From positions 1,972 to 65,971 of the forward strand of contig NZ_KV825601.1 of the NCBI RefSeq assembly GCF_001831515.1: 64,000 bases of DNA. Direction: 5' to 3'. Shown here piece after piece: positions 25,862 through 35,457 of the stretch. Position 1 is the first letter of the stretch, and every line of letters starts with the position of its first letter. The DNA comes from Corynebacterium sp. HMSC074A01. Lineage in GTDB: Bacteria; Actinomycetota; Actinomycetes; Mycobacteriales; Mycobacteriaceae. The notes under the pieces were generated by a model that was given only the letters and a program-made list of their open reading frames with translations, was not told the DNA's origin and did not search any database. Position numbers and translations under genes: made by a program.

Positions 25862-27403
25862 TTACAGCGGGCTGATCGTGTGCTTCTTCGGCAGGTCCTG
25901 CGCTTGCTTGGTGGAAAGCTGGTGTAGGGCACGTCGCAAAGCGATGCGTGTCTCGTTCGGCTCGATCATCTGGTCAATGTACCCGCGCTCCGCGGCCACG
26001 TACGGCGAGGTCATGTTCTCGTCGTAGAAGTCCATGAACATCTTCTTCATCGCCTCGCGCTGGACGGGGTCCTCGATGGCTGCGAGCTGCTTGCCCTGGA
26101 TCATCACCACGGCGGCAGACGAACCCATCACTGCGATCTGGGCGGTGGGCCACGCCAGGTTGATGTCGCCGCATAGGTTCTTCGAACCCATCACGGCGTA
26201 GGCGCCGCCGTAGGCCTTGCGCACAATCAGCGCGACCTTCGGCACGGTGGCCTCCACACCCGCGAAGGCGAACTTCGCGCCGCGGTGGATCAGACCCTCG
26301 CGCTCCTGCGCCACACCGGGCAGGTAGCCGGGCGTGTCCACGACGTAGACGATGGGGATGTTGTAGGCATCGCAGGTGCGGATGAAGCGCGCGCCCTTAT
26401 CGGCGGCGTCCGCATCGATGCAGCCGGCCTGGTACATCGGGTTGTTGGCCACAAAGCCGACGGGGCGGCCGTCGATGCGCCCGAAGGCACAGATGAGGTT
26501 TTCGGCGTAGTTGGCTTGGATCTCGATGAGGTCCTCGTCGTCGCCAAGCTGGACCAGCAAGTCCATCATGTCGTAGCCGGCGTTCGTGTCGTCCGGCATG
26601 AAGGTGTCCAGCGCGCTGTCGTCGAGCTCCTCGTCCTCCGGTGCCTCGACGAGCGGGGCCGGGTCGAAGGCTGAGGTCGGCAGGTGAGAAAGCAGGTCGC
26701 GAACGTAGTCGAAGGCCTCCTCCTCGGAAGCCACCACCGCCTGGATGTTGCCCGACTGCTCCTGCACACGCGCCCCGCCCAGCTCGGCAGACGTGATGTC
26801 CTCGCCGGTGACCTCCCGAATCACGTTCGGGCCGGTCACGTACATCTCGGACTCGCCGTCGACGGCGACCACGAAGTCGGTGGTCACCGGGGCGTAGACC
26901 GCACCACCAGCGGACTTGCCCAGCATGATCGAAATCTGTGGGCTGCGGCCGGACAGCGGCAGCTGGCGGCGCGCGATCTCGGAGTACATGGCCAGCGAGG
27001 TCACCGCGTCCTGGATGCGGGCACCGCCCGAGTCTTGGATACCGATGACCGGGCAGCCGATTTTGATGGCGAACTCCATCACCTCGACCACCTTGCGGCC
27101 AAAGGTCACGCCGACGGAACCGCCGTAGACGGTCTTATCGTGGGCGTAGATGGCCACCGGGCGGTCGTCGATACGCCCGTAGCCGGTGACCACGCCGTCC
27201 GAGTAGACGGCCTTCTCGTCACCGGGCGTGCGCGCGAGCGCCCCGATCTCTACGAAGGAGCCCTCGTCGAGCAGCGCGGCAATGCGTTCGCGCGGCGTGG
27301 TGCGCCCCGCGTCGTCGCGGCGTTTCCGGGAGCGCTCCGAGCCGGGGTCCTGGGCCTTTTCCAGCCGGGCGCGCAGGTCTGCAAGCTTATCGGCGGTTGT
27401 CAT
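25862..27403 (-). CDS. accD3: Acyl-CoA carboxylase beta subunit AccD3 (mycolate synthesis)
   Basis: 513 aa from ATG 27403. Carboxyltransferase fold in two halves: the N-terminal acyl-CoA part has GGARIQDAV with SGRSPQISIMLGKSAGGAVY, and the C-terminal biotin part has VDTPGYLPGVAQEREGLIHR and YGGAYAVMGSKNL. Known role of this locus: it carboxylates the long meromycolate/alpha-branch acyl-CoA substrate that Pks13 condenses. The homologue is AccD4 in M. tuberculosis, AccD3 in C. glutamicum. Its start overlaps the end of pks13 by 17 bp, so translation is coupled. Confidence 0.95.
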   Translation of the reverse strand: MTTADKLADLRARLEKAQDPGSERSRKRRDDAGRTTPRERIAALLDEGSFVEIGALARTPGDEKAVYSDGVVTGYGRIDDRPVAIYAHDKTVYGGSVGVTFGRKVVEVMEFAIKIGCPVIGIQDSGGARIQDAVTSLAMYSEIARRQLPLSGRSPQISIMLGKSAGGAVYAPVTTDFVVAVDGESEMYVTGPNVIREVTGEDITSAELGGARVQEQSGNIQAVVASEEEAFDYVRDLLSHLPTSAFDPAPLVEAPEDEELDDSALDTFMPDDTNAGYDMMDLLVQLGDDEDLIEIQANYAENLICAFGRIDGRPVGFVANNPMYQAGCIDADAADKGARFIRTCDAYNIPIVYVVDTPGYLPGVAQEREGLIHRGAKFAFAGVEATVPKVALIVRKAYGGAYAVMGSKNLCGDINLAWPTAQIAVMGSSAAVVMIQGKQLAAIEDPVQREAMKKMFMDFYDENMTSPYVAAERGYIDQMIEPNETRIALRRALHQLSTKQAQDLPKKHTISPL

Positions 27404-30400
27404 CCTCAATCCAATCATTCATGTGCTTGCCCACGATCCCCACCGCGGGCTCGTCCACTACGGCGAGGTGGTCGCCGGGCAAGTGCACGATCGTCAGATC
27501 CTTCACGATAGCGCCCCAGCCGCCGTCCTCGTCAATGTGCGCGTAGTTCGGCTCCAGCGCGATCGCGCCGTCGTGCATCCGCTCCGCGCGGAACAGCAGC
27601 ACTGGCACGTTGACCTCGGCCCACTGGGTGAAGTCCAGGTGGTTGAGGATCTGGTTGTCCACAAAGGAGGCGCGCTGGTGCTCGAGCACACCGGCGGCCA
27701 GGCCGTGTTCGGAGGCGTCGGTAGTGGCGAGGAACTGCGTGAGCATCTCCAGCAGCGCGTCCTCACCAGCGGTTTCGAGCAGCTCGTACGGCACCTCGAA
27801 GTCCAGCCCGTACGTCTCCTTGGCAAACGCAGCGTAGCGGCCCCAACGCGCCTTCGTCTCTTCCGGCGTGTCCGGAATCGGCTCGCTCGGCTGCGTCGTA
27901 TCCAGCAGCGCGATGAAGTCGATCTTGTCATTGCCCAGCTGGTGCGCCACCTCGTAGGCCAGCGCGCCGCCGAAGGACCAGCCGGCGAGCACGACCTTGC
28001 GGCCCTTTGCCAGCTTTTCGATGTCCTCCACGTACGCCGCGGCGCGCTCCTTGAGCGAGCCTTCGCGACGCTCCACGCCGTAGACCGGAACGTTCTCCTT
28101 CAGGCGGCGGGCCAGCGGCGCGTACACGCTCGAAGACCCACCCGCCGGGTGGAACACGAAGACCGGGTTGACCTCGTCCGAGCCGTCGCGGAAGACGCGA
28201 ATATTGCCCTCCACCTCGGTCTCGAGCCCTTCGCGCACGAGGTTCGCCAGCGGCTCGAGCGTCTCCGCCTCGAGAACCTGCGCAGCCGAAACCTCGATGC
28301 CGGAGCGCTCAGAAAGGTGCGCCGCAATCTCTTCCGCCTGGGCCTCGCTTATCGACGCCAACGTTGATGTCACACCAGCCGCAGCCTTCCCCGCGTACTT
28401 CGCCCACGTGCCAAAGACAAGGCGCTCGGAAGCATCGCGCGGGGCGACGCCGACGCCCTGGCCGGGCTCAGCGGGCTCAGCGGCTGCCGGTTCCGACGCC
28501 TCAGGCGCAGCGCTTTCGCGGCCCGCGACGGCGTCTTCGACGATGCGGATGACGTCGGCGACGGAGGCGTCGCGAAGCGTCTGCACCTGCAGCGGCGGGA
28601 TCTGGAAGTCATTTTCCACGCGGTTCTTAATGCGCATGCCCATCAGCGAATCCAGCCCCAGGTCGATCAGGGGCAGCTCGTCGGGCAGGTCGTCCGGGTC
28701 GTAGCCCATGGACTCGGTGACGATGCCGCGCAGGCGCTGCGCGACCGTCTCGCCGGAGGCCGGGTCCCAGCGCACTTCGTCCACGCCCTCGGTGCTGGGC
28801 GCTGCGACTACCGCGGGGGCAGCTGCAGGCTCAGGCGCGGCAACGCCCGCGAGGTGCCCGTCGCCGCCCAGGTCGAGCGTGGTGACGAAGCCCTCGGCGA
28901 GCAGGGTGTCCTCGTGGTAGACCTCGACGCTCGCGCCGCCGAGGCTGCGCCTAACCACGGTGGTCACTTCGCCGTCGGCAGGCAGGTAGCCGTGCTCCTC
29001 GCTGGCCACAACGCGCGAGTTCGGCAGCACCTCCGCGGCCGCGGCCTCGATGAGCTGGTAGGGGCTAAAGACCTGGTCCGCCTGGGTGGCAAAAGCCACC
29101 TGCCCGCCCGGCAGGTTCACCCGCGAGCCCAGCAGCGAGGTCGCGGCCGAGGAGGGGCGAGCCGCGGTCCAGTAGGAGTTGGCGTGGAAGACGGTGCGCG
29201 GGGCGTCGATACGCGGGCCCGGCCCGTACAAGGGGGCGAAGTCGACCGGCATGCCGCCGACGTAGAGCTTGGCGGCCAAGTCGATGAGCGAGCCGACTTC
29301 GTCCACCTTGCGCTTGGCGGTAAACAGCAGCTGCGCGTCCGGCTTGCCCACGGAGAAGGCGGTGTTCATCATGCCCATGACCGCGACCGGGTTCGGGGCG
29401 ACCTCCACCAGCGTGGTGTGGCCCGCGGCGAACGCGGCCTCGGTGGCGTCCTGGAAGTAGACCGGCTGGCGGGTCATGCGCAGGAAGTACTCCTCGTCGT
29501 GCACAACCGCACCGGCGGGGTAGACCTCGCCGCGATCCACCGAGCTAAACAGCGGCACGCGCAGCGGGCGGGCCTCGATGCCTGCGATGCTGGCGGCCAG
29601 GTCGCCCAGGATCGGGTCCAGCGCGGAGGTGTGACCCGCGCCGCGCACGTTGAGCTTGCGGGCGAACTTCTCCTCCGCGGTCAACGCCTCCACGATGTAG
29701 TCGACCGCCTTGCCCGGGCCGCCGACCGTGGTCATGCCGGGGCCTGCGTAGACGGCGGGTTCCACGCCCGCTGCCTCCGGGTGAGCCTCGATGAACTCGG
29801 CGAGCTGTTCGCGCGAGAGCTCGACGACCGCCATGGCACCTTCCTCGTCGGTACCGGCGATCATGGCCTCGCCCTCGCCCATCAGGCGGGCGCGCTGGCA
29901 GGCGATCAGCATCGCGTCCTTGGCGGTCAAACCGCCCGCGGCATAGCCTGCGGCGATCTCGCCCATGGACATGCCCATCGTCGCCGCCGGGGTGATCCCT
30001 ACCGAGGCGAGCAGGTCAGTCTGCGCGATCTGGATCGCAGTGATGGTGACCTGGCCGGTCTCCGTGTCGTAGGTCTGGCCGTCGTCGGTGATGATGTCCA
30101 GCATGGACCAGCCGGCCTCGTAGCGGACGTGCTCATCCAACTCGCGCATGCGGGCGGCGAACAGCGGGGACACGTCCAACAGGCGCTTTGCCATTTTGCG
30201 GTGCTGCGAGCCGAAACCGGAGTACACAAACACCGGGCCGGTCGCGCCGGGCGCGTCCGCGACGGACACGCCAGGGCCCACCTTGCCGTCGGCAACCAGG
30301 CGCAGGCGCTTGATCGCCTCCTCGACGGTGGTTGCCTGCACGACAGCAGCAGAGCGGCCGTGGTTGCGCTTGGCCAAGGAACGTGCCAGCGGTGCGAGCT

Positions 30401-32126
30401 CCTTGCCCGGGTTGGCTTCCAGATAGTCGGCGAGCTGTGCTGCCGCCTCCTTGCGGCGCGAAGGCAGAAGCCCCGAGACCGGCAGGGCGACCTGCTCGGA
30501 GGCGCCAACCACGAAAGCGTCGTCGGCAGCAGGTGCCGCCTCGTAGTCAGCCGCGTCAAAGTCGGCGACGACCACGTGCGCGTTCGTACCGCCGAAACCG
30601 AAGCCGGACAACCCGGCGACGCGGCGGCCCGAGTAGCGCGGCCACTCGCGCGGATCGGCGACGACCTCAATGCGCTCAGCGTCAAAGTCCACGAAGTGGT
30701 TCGGGGCCGTGAAGTTCGCGCTGGCGGGCACGATGTCGTGCTTGAGTGCCTCGATCACCTTGATCATCGCCACCACGCCGGCGGCGGACTCGGAGTGACC
30801 GATGCTCGACTTCGCCGAGCCCAGCAGCAGCGGCTCGGAGGCGTCGCGGCCGCGGCCGAGCACCTCGCCGAGCGCGGTCGCCTCAATCGGGTCACCCAGA
30901 ATGGTGCCGGTACCGTGCGCCTCGACCAGGTCCACGTCGTGCGGGTCGATACCCGCGTCCGCGTACGCGCGGCGCAGCACGTCCACCTGCGCGTCCGGGT
31001 TCGGGGCGGTCAGGCCGTTGGAGTGCCCGTCGGAGTTGGTTGCCGAGCCCTTAATCACGGCCAGGATCTCGTCACCATCAGCCATCGCGTCGGCGACGCG
31101 CTTGAGCACGACGAAGCCTGCGGCCTCGGAGCGGACGATGCCGTCTGCATCGTCGGAAAACGCATGAATGCGCCCGGTCGGGCTAATCACGCCCAGCTCG
31201 GAGAACATCAGCGAAGCAAAGGGGTTGGCCAGGATGTTCACGCCACCGGCCAGGGCCAGGTCCGCCTCGCCGTCGCGCAGCGCGCGCACCGCGTGGTGCA
31301 CCGACACCAGCGAGGACGAGCAGGCGGTATCCACGTTCATTGACGGCCCGCGGAAGTCAAAGGCATAAGAAATGCGATTCGGAATGATCGAGCTCGCCGC
31401 ACCGGTCAGCGCATACGGGTGCGCCTGCGCCGGGTCCGCGCCCATGAGCATGCCGTAGTCATTGGCCGAGGAACCCACGAACACACCAACCGGCGTGCCG
31501 CGCAGCGAGTCCGCCGGGATGTGCGCGTCCTCCAGCGCCTCCCACGCCACCTCGAGCATGATGCGCTGCTGCGGGTCCATGTTGGTGGCTTCCAGCGGGG
31601 AGAGACCAAAGAACTCGTTATCAAAGGTGGAGATGTCGTCGAGGTAGCCGCCGTCGGTGGCCTCCTCCGCCATCTTCGTGCGCAGGTACGGATCACCCGA
31701 GTACTCGCTCCACCTGCCCTCGGGGAGCGGCCCGGTGGACACGTGCCCGTCGAGAAGCAGCTGCCAGAAGGCCGCCTGATCCTTCGCACCCGGGAAGCGG
31801 CCGGCGGAGCCCACGATCGCGATGTCGCGCTCGGCCGGAGCCAATGCTTCTCGACGCCCCGTCGTCCCCACCTTCGCGCCCCCGGAAACCGGGGCCTGCG
31901 TGAGCGCCTTGGCCAGCGCCAGGATCGTCGGGTGTTGGTAGGCAATCGTGGGATCGACGCGGCGGCCGAGCGTGCGCTCGAGCTCGCCGGAAAGCACCAC
32001 GGCGTCTCGAGACGACAACCCGTAGGACTCAAGCGAGCGGGCCGGATCGACCTCTTCGGCGCTGGCAACGTCGGTGGTCTCGGCCACCCACTGGCTCAGC
32101 CAGCGGATCAATTCAGTCTCAGACAT
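27387..32126 (-). CDS. pks13: Polyketide synthase Pks13 (mycolic acid condensase)
   Basis: About 1579 aa; ATG 32126 or 32132. Domains in order: N-terminal acyl carrier (Ser about 39 in YGLSSRD), ketosynthase (Cys about 269 in DTACSSSL, His about 404 in VEAHGTGT, His about 444 in IGHSES), acyltransferase (Ser about 720 in GMSMGE), second acyl carrier (LGLDSLMGM, about 1150), and a C-terminal thioesterase (Ser about 1384 in AGWSFGG). This is exactly the Pks13 layout. It performs the Claisen condensation joining two fatty acyl chains and transfers the product to trehalose. It lies between fadD32 and accD3 in the conserved operon. Confidence 0.97.
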   Translation of the reverse strand: MSETELIRWLSQWVAETTDVASAEEVDPARSLESYGLSSRDAVVLSGELERTLGRRVDPTIAYQHPTILALAKALTQAPVSGGAKVGTTGRREALAPAERDIAIVGSAGRFPGAKDQAAFWQLLLDGHVSTGPLPEGRWSEYSGDPYLRTKMAEEATDGGYLDDISTFDNEFFGLSPLEATNMDPQQRIMLEVAWEALEDAHIPADSLRGTPVGVFVGSSANDYGMLMGADPAQAHPYALTGAASSIIPNRISYAFDFRGPSMNVDTACSSSLVSVHHAVRALRDGEADLALAGGVNILANPFASLMFSELGVISPTGRIHAFSDDADGIVRSEAAGFVVLKRVADAMADGDEILAVIKGSATNSDGHSNGLTAPNPDAQVDVLRRAYADAGIDPHDVDLVEAHGTGTILGDPIEATALGEVLGRGRDASEPLLLGSAKSSIGHSESAAGVVAMIKVIEALKHDIVPASANFTAPNHFVDFDAERIEVVADPREWPRYSGRRVAGLSGFGFGGTNAHVVVADFDAADYEAAPAADDAFVVGASEQVALPVSGLLPSRRKEAAAQLADYLEANPGKELAPLARSLAKRNHGRSAAVVQATTVEEAIKRLRLVADGKVGPGVSVADAPGATGPVFVYSGFGSQHRKMAKRLLDVSPLFAARMRELDEHVRYEAGWSMLDIITDDGQTYDTETGQVTITAIQIAQTDLLASVGITPAATMGMSMGEIAAGYAAGGLTAKDAMLIACQRARLMGEGEAMIAGTDEEGAMAVVELSREQLAEFIEAHPEAAGVEPAVYAGPGMTTVGGPGKAVDYIVEALTAEEKFARKLNVRGAGHTSALDPILGDLAASIAGIEARPLRVPLFSSVDRGEVYPAGAVVHDEEYFLRMTRQPVYFQDATEAAFAAGHTTLVEVAPNPVAVMGMMNTAFSVGKPDAQLLFTAKRKVDEVGSLIDLAAKLYVGGMPVDFAPLYGPGPRIDAPRTVFHANSYWTAARPSSAATSLLGSRVNLPGGQVAFATQADQVFSPYQLIEAAAAEVLPNSRVVASEEHGYLPADGEVTTVVRRSLGGASVEVYHEDTLLAEGFVTTLDLGGDGHLAGVAAPEPAAAPAVVAAPSTEGVDEVRWDPASGETVAQRLRGIVTESMGYDPDDLPDELPLIDLGLDSLMGMRIKNRVENDFQIPPLQVQTLRDASVADVIRIVEDAVAGRESAAPEASEPAAAEPAEPGQGVGVAPRDASERLVFGTWAKYAGKAAAGVTSTLASISEAQAEEIAAHLSERSGIEVSAAQVLEAETLEPLANLVREGLETEVEGNIRVFRDGSDEVNPVFVFHPAGGSSSVYAPLARRLKENVPVYGVERREGSLKERAAAYVEDIEKLAKGRKVVLAGWSFGGALAYEVAHQLGNDKIDFIALLDTTQPSEPIPDTPEETKARWGRYAAFAKETYGLDFEVPYELLETAGEDALLEMLTQFLATTDASEHGLAAGVLEHQRASFVDNQILNHLDFTQWAEVNVPVLLFRAERMHDGAIALEPNYAHIDEDGGWGAIVKDLTIVHLPGDHLAVVDEPAVGIVGKHMNDWIEDDNRR

Positions 32127-32151
32127 TTTCATAACATCCAAGACTATCGCC

Positions 32152-33987
32152 CTACTGCGCGTTTTCGTTAGCACGCTCCTGGTAGCGTTTCGCGTTCACG
32201 CGGCGGGCGATCTTGCCGGAGGAGGAACGGGCGATCTCGTTCGGCGCGAAGAACTCCACCACGTCCGGAGAAATGCCATGGTGGCTGGACACGGCGGCGC
32301 GGATTGCGTCCACCGCAGCGGCGTCGTCGGCCTCGTCGGCGGTGTCGCCGCGCTCGACCAGAATGATCAGGCGCTCCACGTCCTCGCCCGGGATGGAGAA
32401 GGCGGCGACGGAGTCCTTGCGCACCTGGTCGGAGGACTCCATGACGGTGGCCTCAATGTCCTGCGGGTAGTGGTTGCGCCCGGCAATGACCACGAGATCC
32501 TTCACGCGGCCGGTGATGAACAGCTCGCCGTCGACAAGCACGCCCAAGTCGCCGGTGTTGAGCCAGCCGTCCTTCGGCAGCCCCTCCTGGAGCGTGGTAC
32601 CGATGGTGTTGGAGAAGGTGTCGGCGGTCTCCTCCTTGCGCTCGAGGTAGCCGCCAGCGACGTTCGGGCCGTGGACCCAGATCTCGCCGACGTTGTTCTC
32701 GGCCACCTCGTCCTTGGTCTCCGGGTCGACGATGGCAAAGTGCATCCAGTTGACCGGCTGGCCGTTGGCGGCGAACTCCACGCCCTTGCCCTCGGCAACC
32801 GGGGTGGCCTTGCCCGCGGCGAGCTCCTCGCGGTCGAAGGTGGCAAAGCGCGGGATCTCGGCGCTCTTACCGGCCTGCGGGGTGGTCACGATCAGGGTGG
32901 CCTCGGCCAGGCCGTAGGAGGGGCGCAGCACCTCGCGACGCAGGCCGTGCTCGCCGAAGGCGTCAAAGAAGGCGTCCACGCCCGGCTTGGTCACCGGCTC
33001 GGAGCCGATGATGATGCACTCGAGCTGGGAGAAGTCGTAGTCCGGCATGTCCGGGCCCGGCGCGGCGTAGCGTGCCGCCATGTCGAGCGCGAAATTCGGG
33101 ACCACGGTGTAGACGTGCATGTCCTCCGGGTCGCCCTCGCGGCGGGAGAGGCGCTCGACCCAGCGCTTCGGCTGCTGCACGAAGGCCTGCGGGGTGAAGA
33201 TCTCCATCTCGTTGCCCAGGATGATCAGCAGCGTGCTCACCACGATGCCCATGTCGTGGTGCAGCGGCAGCCAGGACACCAGGCGCATCGGCTGGTGTAC
33301 GCCCACGCCCGCGTAGATCTGGATGACGTTGGAGACGATGGACTCGTTGGTCAGCTCCACGCCCGCAGGCGTGCGGGTAGAACCGGAGGTGTACTGCAGA
33401 AACGCGGTGTTCTTCGAGGTATCGGTGCCCGGGGCGACCTCGAGCGGTGCCCAGCTTTCGGCGAGCGTGTCCGGCAGCGCGTCCACCGCGATGACGCGGG
33501 GGCGCTCAGCGGACGGCACGTCGGCGAAGTAGGCGCGCACGGCAGGCGCGCCCTTCTTGTTGGTCAGCACCGTGGTCGCGCCCGAGTCGTAGAGCACGGC
33601 GCGCAGGTGATCCTCATGGCCGGGCTCGTTCGGGTCGTACAGCGGGATGGGAACCTGGCCCGCGTACATGCCGGCCATGAAGCCCAGGATGTACTCCGGC
33701 GAGTTGCCTGCCAGGATGGCCACGCGATCACCGGGCTTGCCCACCTGCATCAGACGCGCTGCGATCGCCTTGATGCGGGTGTTGACCTGGCGGCGGGTGT
33801 ACTCCACCGTCTCGCCCTCTGCGGACTCGGAGTAGTCCCAGAAACGGATGTTCACCGCGTCTGCCTGGCCCGCCTGGACGGCGGCACCGTAGAGCATCTC
33901 CGTCATGGCGGGGATGGTGAAGTTGGGCGGCAGGGCGATCTGGCCCTTCTCGTCAAGGAAGCGGGCGATGATTGCTTGGAGATCCAT
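32152..33987 (-). CDS. fadD32: Long-chain fatty-acyl-AMP ligase FadD32
   Basis: 611 aa, ATG 33987 with AGAAGG ten bases upstream. AMP-binding enzyme signature LQYTSGSTRTPAGVELTNES, the later SYGLAEATLIVTTP and the hinge-region GDLGVLVDGELFITGRVKD place it in the FAAL class. FadD32 activates the long acyl chain as the adenylate and loads it onto the N-terminal carrier domain of Pks13. The stop lies about 25 bp from the pks13 start. Confidence 0.96.
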   Translation of the reverse strand: MDLQAIIARFLDEKGQIALPPNFTIPAMTEMLYGAAVQAGQADAVNIRFWDYSESAEGETVEYTRRQVNTRIKAIAARLMQVGKPGDRVAILAGNSPEYILGFMAGMYAGQVPIPLYDPNEPGHEDHLRAVLYDSGATTVLTNKKGAPAVRAYFADVPSAERPRVIAVDALPDTLAESWAPLEVAPGTDTSKNTAFLQYTSGSTRTPAGVELTNESIVSNVIQIYAGVGVHQPMRLVSWLPLHHDMGIVVSTLLIILGNEMEIFTPQAFVQQPKRWVERLSRREGDPEDMHVYTVVPNFALDMAARYAAPGPDMPDYDFSQLECIIIGSEPVTKPGVDAFFDAFGEHGLRREVLRPSYGLAEATLIVTTPQAGKSAEIPRFATFDREELAAGKATPVAEGKGVEFAANGQPVNWMHFAIVDPETKDEVAENNVGEIWVHGPNVAGGYLERKEETADTFSNTIGTTLQEGLPKDGWLNTGDLGVLVDGELFITGRVKDLVVIAGRNHYPQDIEATVMESSDQVRKDSVAAFSIPGEDVERLIILVERGDTADEADDAAAVDAIRAAVSSHHGISPDVVEFFAPNEIARSSSGKIARRVNAKRYQERANENAQ

Positions 33988-34017
33988 GAGGTGGGTTCCT
34001 TCTAAACTAGTTAGTTC

Positions 34018-34971
34018 CTACAAAGAATCTATAGTAGTGCGTGCCCACTCCACCGTCCACTGTGGAGTAGTCGTACCCGGAATCACATCCGGGTTTGTGG
34101 CATACATCGCATGATTCCCGTTCGCCATTACTAGCTCTTGCGCACGCTCCAAGGCATTGCCCACCCGCGAGGGTGCATCGCACACCGCATCTGCAGGCGC
34201 GCAGATCTCAAAGGCGCGGTCCGCAACCTCGCCGAAACCGCCCGGTCGCGCCCCCGTCATCGTCGCGCCCGGCGTCGCCCCGTCCACCACAAACTGCAGC
34301 GGTTGCAGCGCGATCTCCGCGCCCACGCCCTGCAGCGGCACGCCCGGGTTGACGCCGACGCCGTTCTCGCGGCGCCCGTCAGCAATCATCACCGCGCCTA
34401 AAAGGCGCTCCGGCGGCACGGCGTTCGCGCCGGTACCGATCTCGTTGGCCACATCGCCGACGATCACCGCGCCCTGGCTAAAGCCGGCGATGATGAACTT
34501 CGTGCTCGGGCACGTCTTCGCCACGTGCGCGAGCTCCCCGTTGAGCTTGGCCTTGCCCTCCGCGCGCGAAGCGTCGTAAGTCATCTCGCGACGCCCGCGC
34601 TCCGTCTGAATATTCCGAAACTGCGCGGTGTACGGCACGGTAAAGACTCGCACGTGGTTGATGTCGTAGGCCTGCTGCAGCGGCTGCGTAATAGAGAGCA
34701 TGAAGCTCTTCGGATTCGCCTGCGGATTGAACGGGTCATCGTCCACCGCGGACTCCCAGGTCCCCGGCACCGAGACAAACTCCACCGCCGGGCACCAATC
34801 CGGCTCGGCCGGTGCCTGCGCGCTCGTCTCCGCCCCCTCATCTTGCCCCGGGACCGGGGAAAGCGAGGGGCCAGAATCCTGTGCAGTCTGCCACTGGTAA
34901 ATGCCCAGCCCGATCACCCCAAGGACGACGAGCACGGCAGCAACAATAAACGCGTTGCGCCCTTTGCGCAT
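34018..34971 (-). CDS. Cutinase-family lipase (Rv3802c-like)
   Basis: 317 aa, ATG 34971 with AAAGGG upstream. One N-terminal membrane helix (residues 7-25) is followed by a Ser/Pro/Glu linker and an alpha/beta hydrolase domain with the cutinase nucleophile motif GFSQGA (Ser 165), the expected Asp in a late CAPADAVCD loop and His in NGNHAMYA. Rv3802c in M. tuberculosis, also next to fadD32-pks13, is an essential envelope lipase/thioesterase linked to mycolate metabolism. The protein acts outside the membrane. Operon member between DUF732 and fadD32. Confidence 0.9.
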   Translation of the reverse strand: MRKGRNAFIVAAVLVVLGVIGLGIYQWQTAQDSGPSLSPVPGQDEGAETSAQAPAEPDWCPAVEFVSVPGTWESAVDDDPFNPQANPKSFMLSITQPLQQAYDINHVRVFTVPYTAQFRNIQTERGRREMTYDASRAEGKAKLNGELAHVAKTCPSTKFIIAGFSQGAVIVGDVANEIGTGANAVPPERLLGAVMIADGRRENGVGVNPGVPLQGVGAEIALQPLQFVVDGATPGATMTGARPGGFGEVADRAFEICAPADAVCDAPSRVGNALERAQELVMANGNHAMYATNPDVIPGTTTPQWTVEWARTTIDSL

Positions 34972-34983
34972 GGAAACCCTTTC

Positions 34984-35457
34984 TTAACAGAGGTTCGCGC
35001 GCGCGGTATCCGCAATCAGCGTGCCCAGGGTCGCGGCGTCCATATCGGTTCGCCGCTGCTCCACGAGCTGGCCTGCGACCGCGTCGCGCGTGACAGTATC
35101 GTCCGCGCATACGGTACGCCCCGTCGCTGTGAGTTGATCCTCAACTCCCTCAATGTTCAGCCCGCGCTCGCTGAGCTGCTGCAAGTACGCTTCCTCCTCC
35201 GGACTAAAGCCCGAGGACTGCTCCGGCGCGACCGACACCTCTTGCGCGGGCTGGTCGCGCGGGCCAGTGTTCGCCGGCGGTGCGGAGCTGCGCGTGGCCT
35301 CGCTTGTCGACGCCTCCGTGTCCTTCGCCGCCGACGCCTCCGATGTCACCGACTCCGTCGGCGTGACGTCGTCGCCCTCGACGGTGGTGGAGCCGGAGCA
35401 GGCGGTGAGGGTACACGCGAGCGTCGTCAAGCAGATGAGACCTGTAAGGCGCTTCAT
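34984..35457 (-). CDS. DUF732-type lipoprotein
   Basis: 157 aa. The signal peptide ends in the lipobox LTAC (Cys about residue 20), so the mature protein is lipid-anchored. A low-complexity Ser/Thr/Glu linker (to about residue 85) leads into a helical domain with two Cys (TVCADDTV and the C-terminal ANLC), the DUF732 pattern. The start codon overlaps the stop of the mycolyltransferase gene by ATGA. Function unknown; its fixed place beside the mycolyltransferase is shared with C. glutamicum. Confidence 0.82.
   Translation of the reverse strand: MKRLTGLICLTTLACTLTACSGSTTVEGDDVTPTESVTSEASAAKDTEASTSEATRSSAPPANTGPRDQPAQEVSVAPEQSSGFSPEEEAYLQQLSERGLNIEGVEDQLTATGRTVCADDTVTRDAVAGQLVEQRRTDMDAATLGTLIADTARANLC

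Noticed and set aside
28854-31343. 829-codon + strand frame opposite pks13
   Set aside because: Low-complexity His/Arg/Gly/Val composition; the minus strand carries intact KS and AT motifs, so this is antisense shadow.
32074-34005. 643-codon + strand frame opposite fadD32
   Set aside because: Shadow of FadD32; no family pattern.
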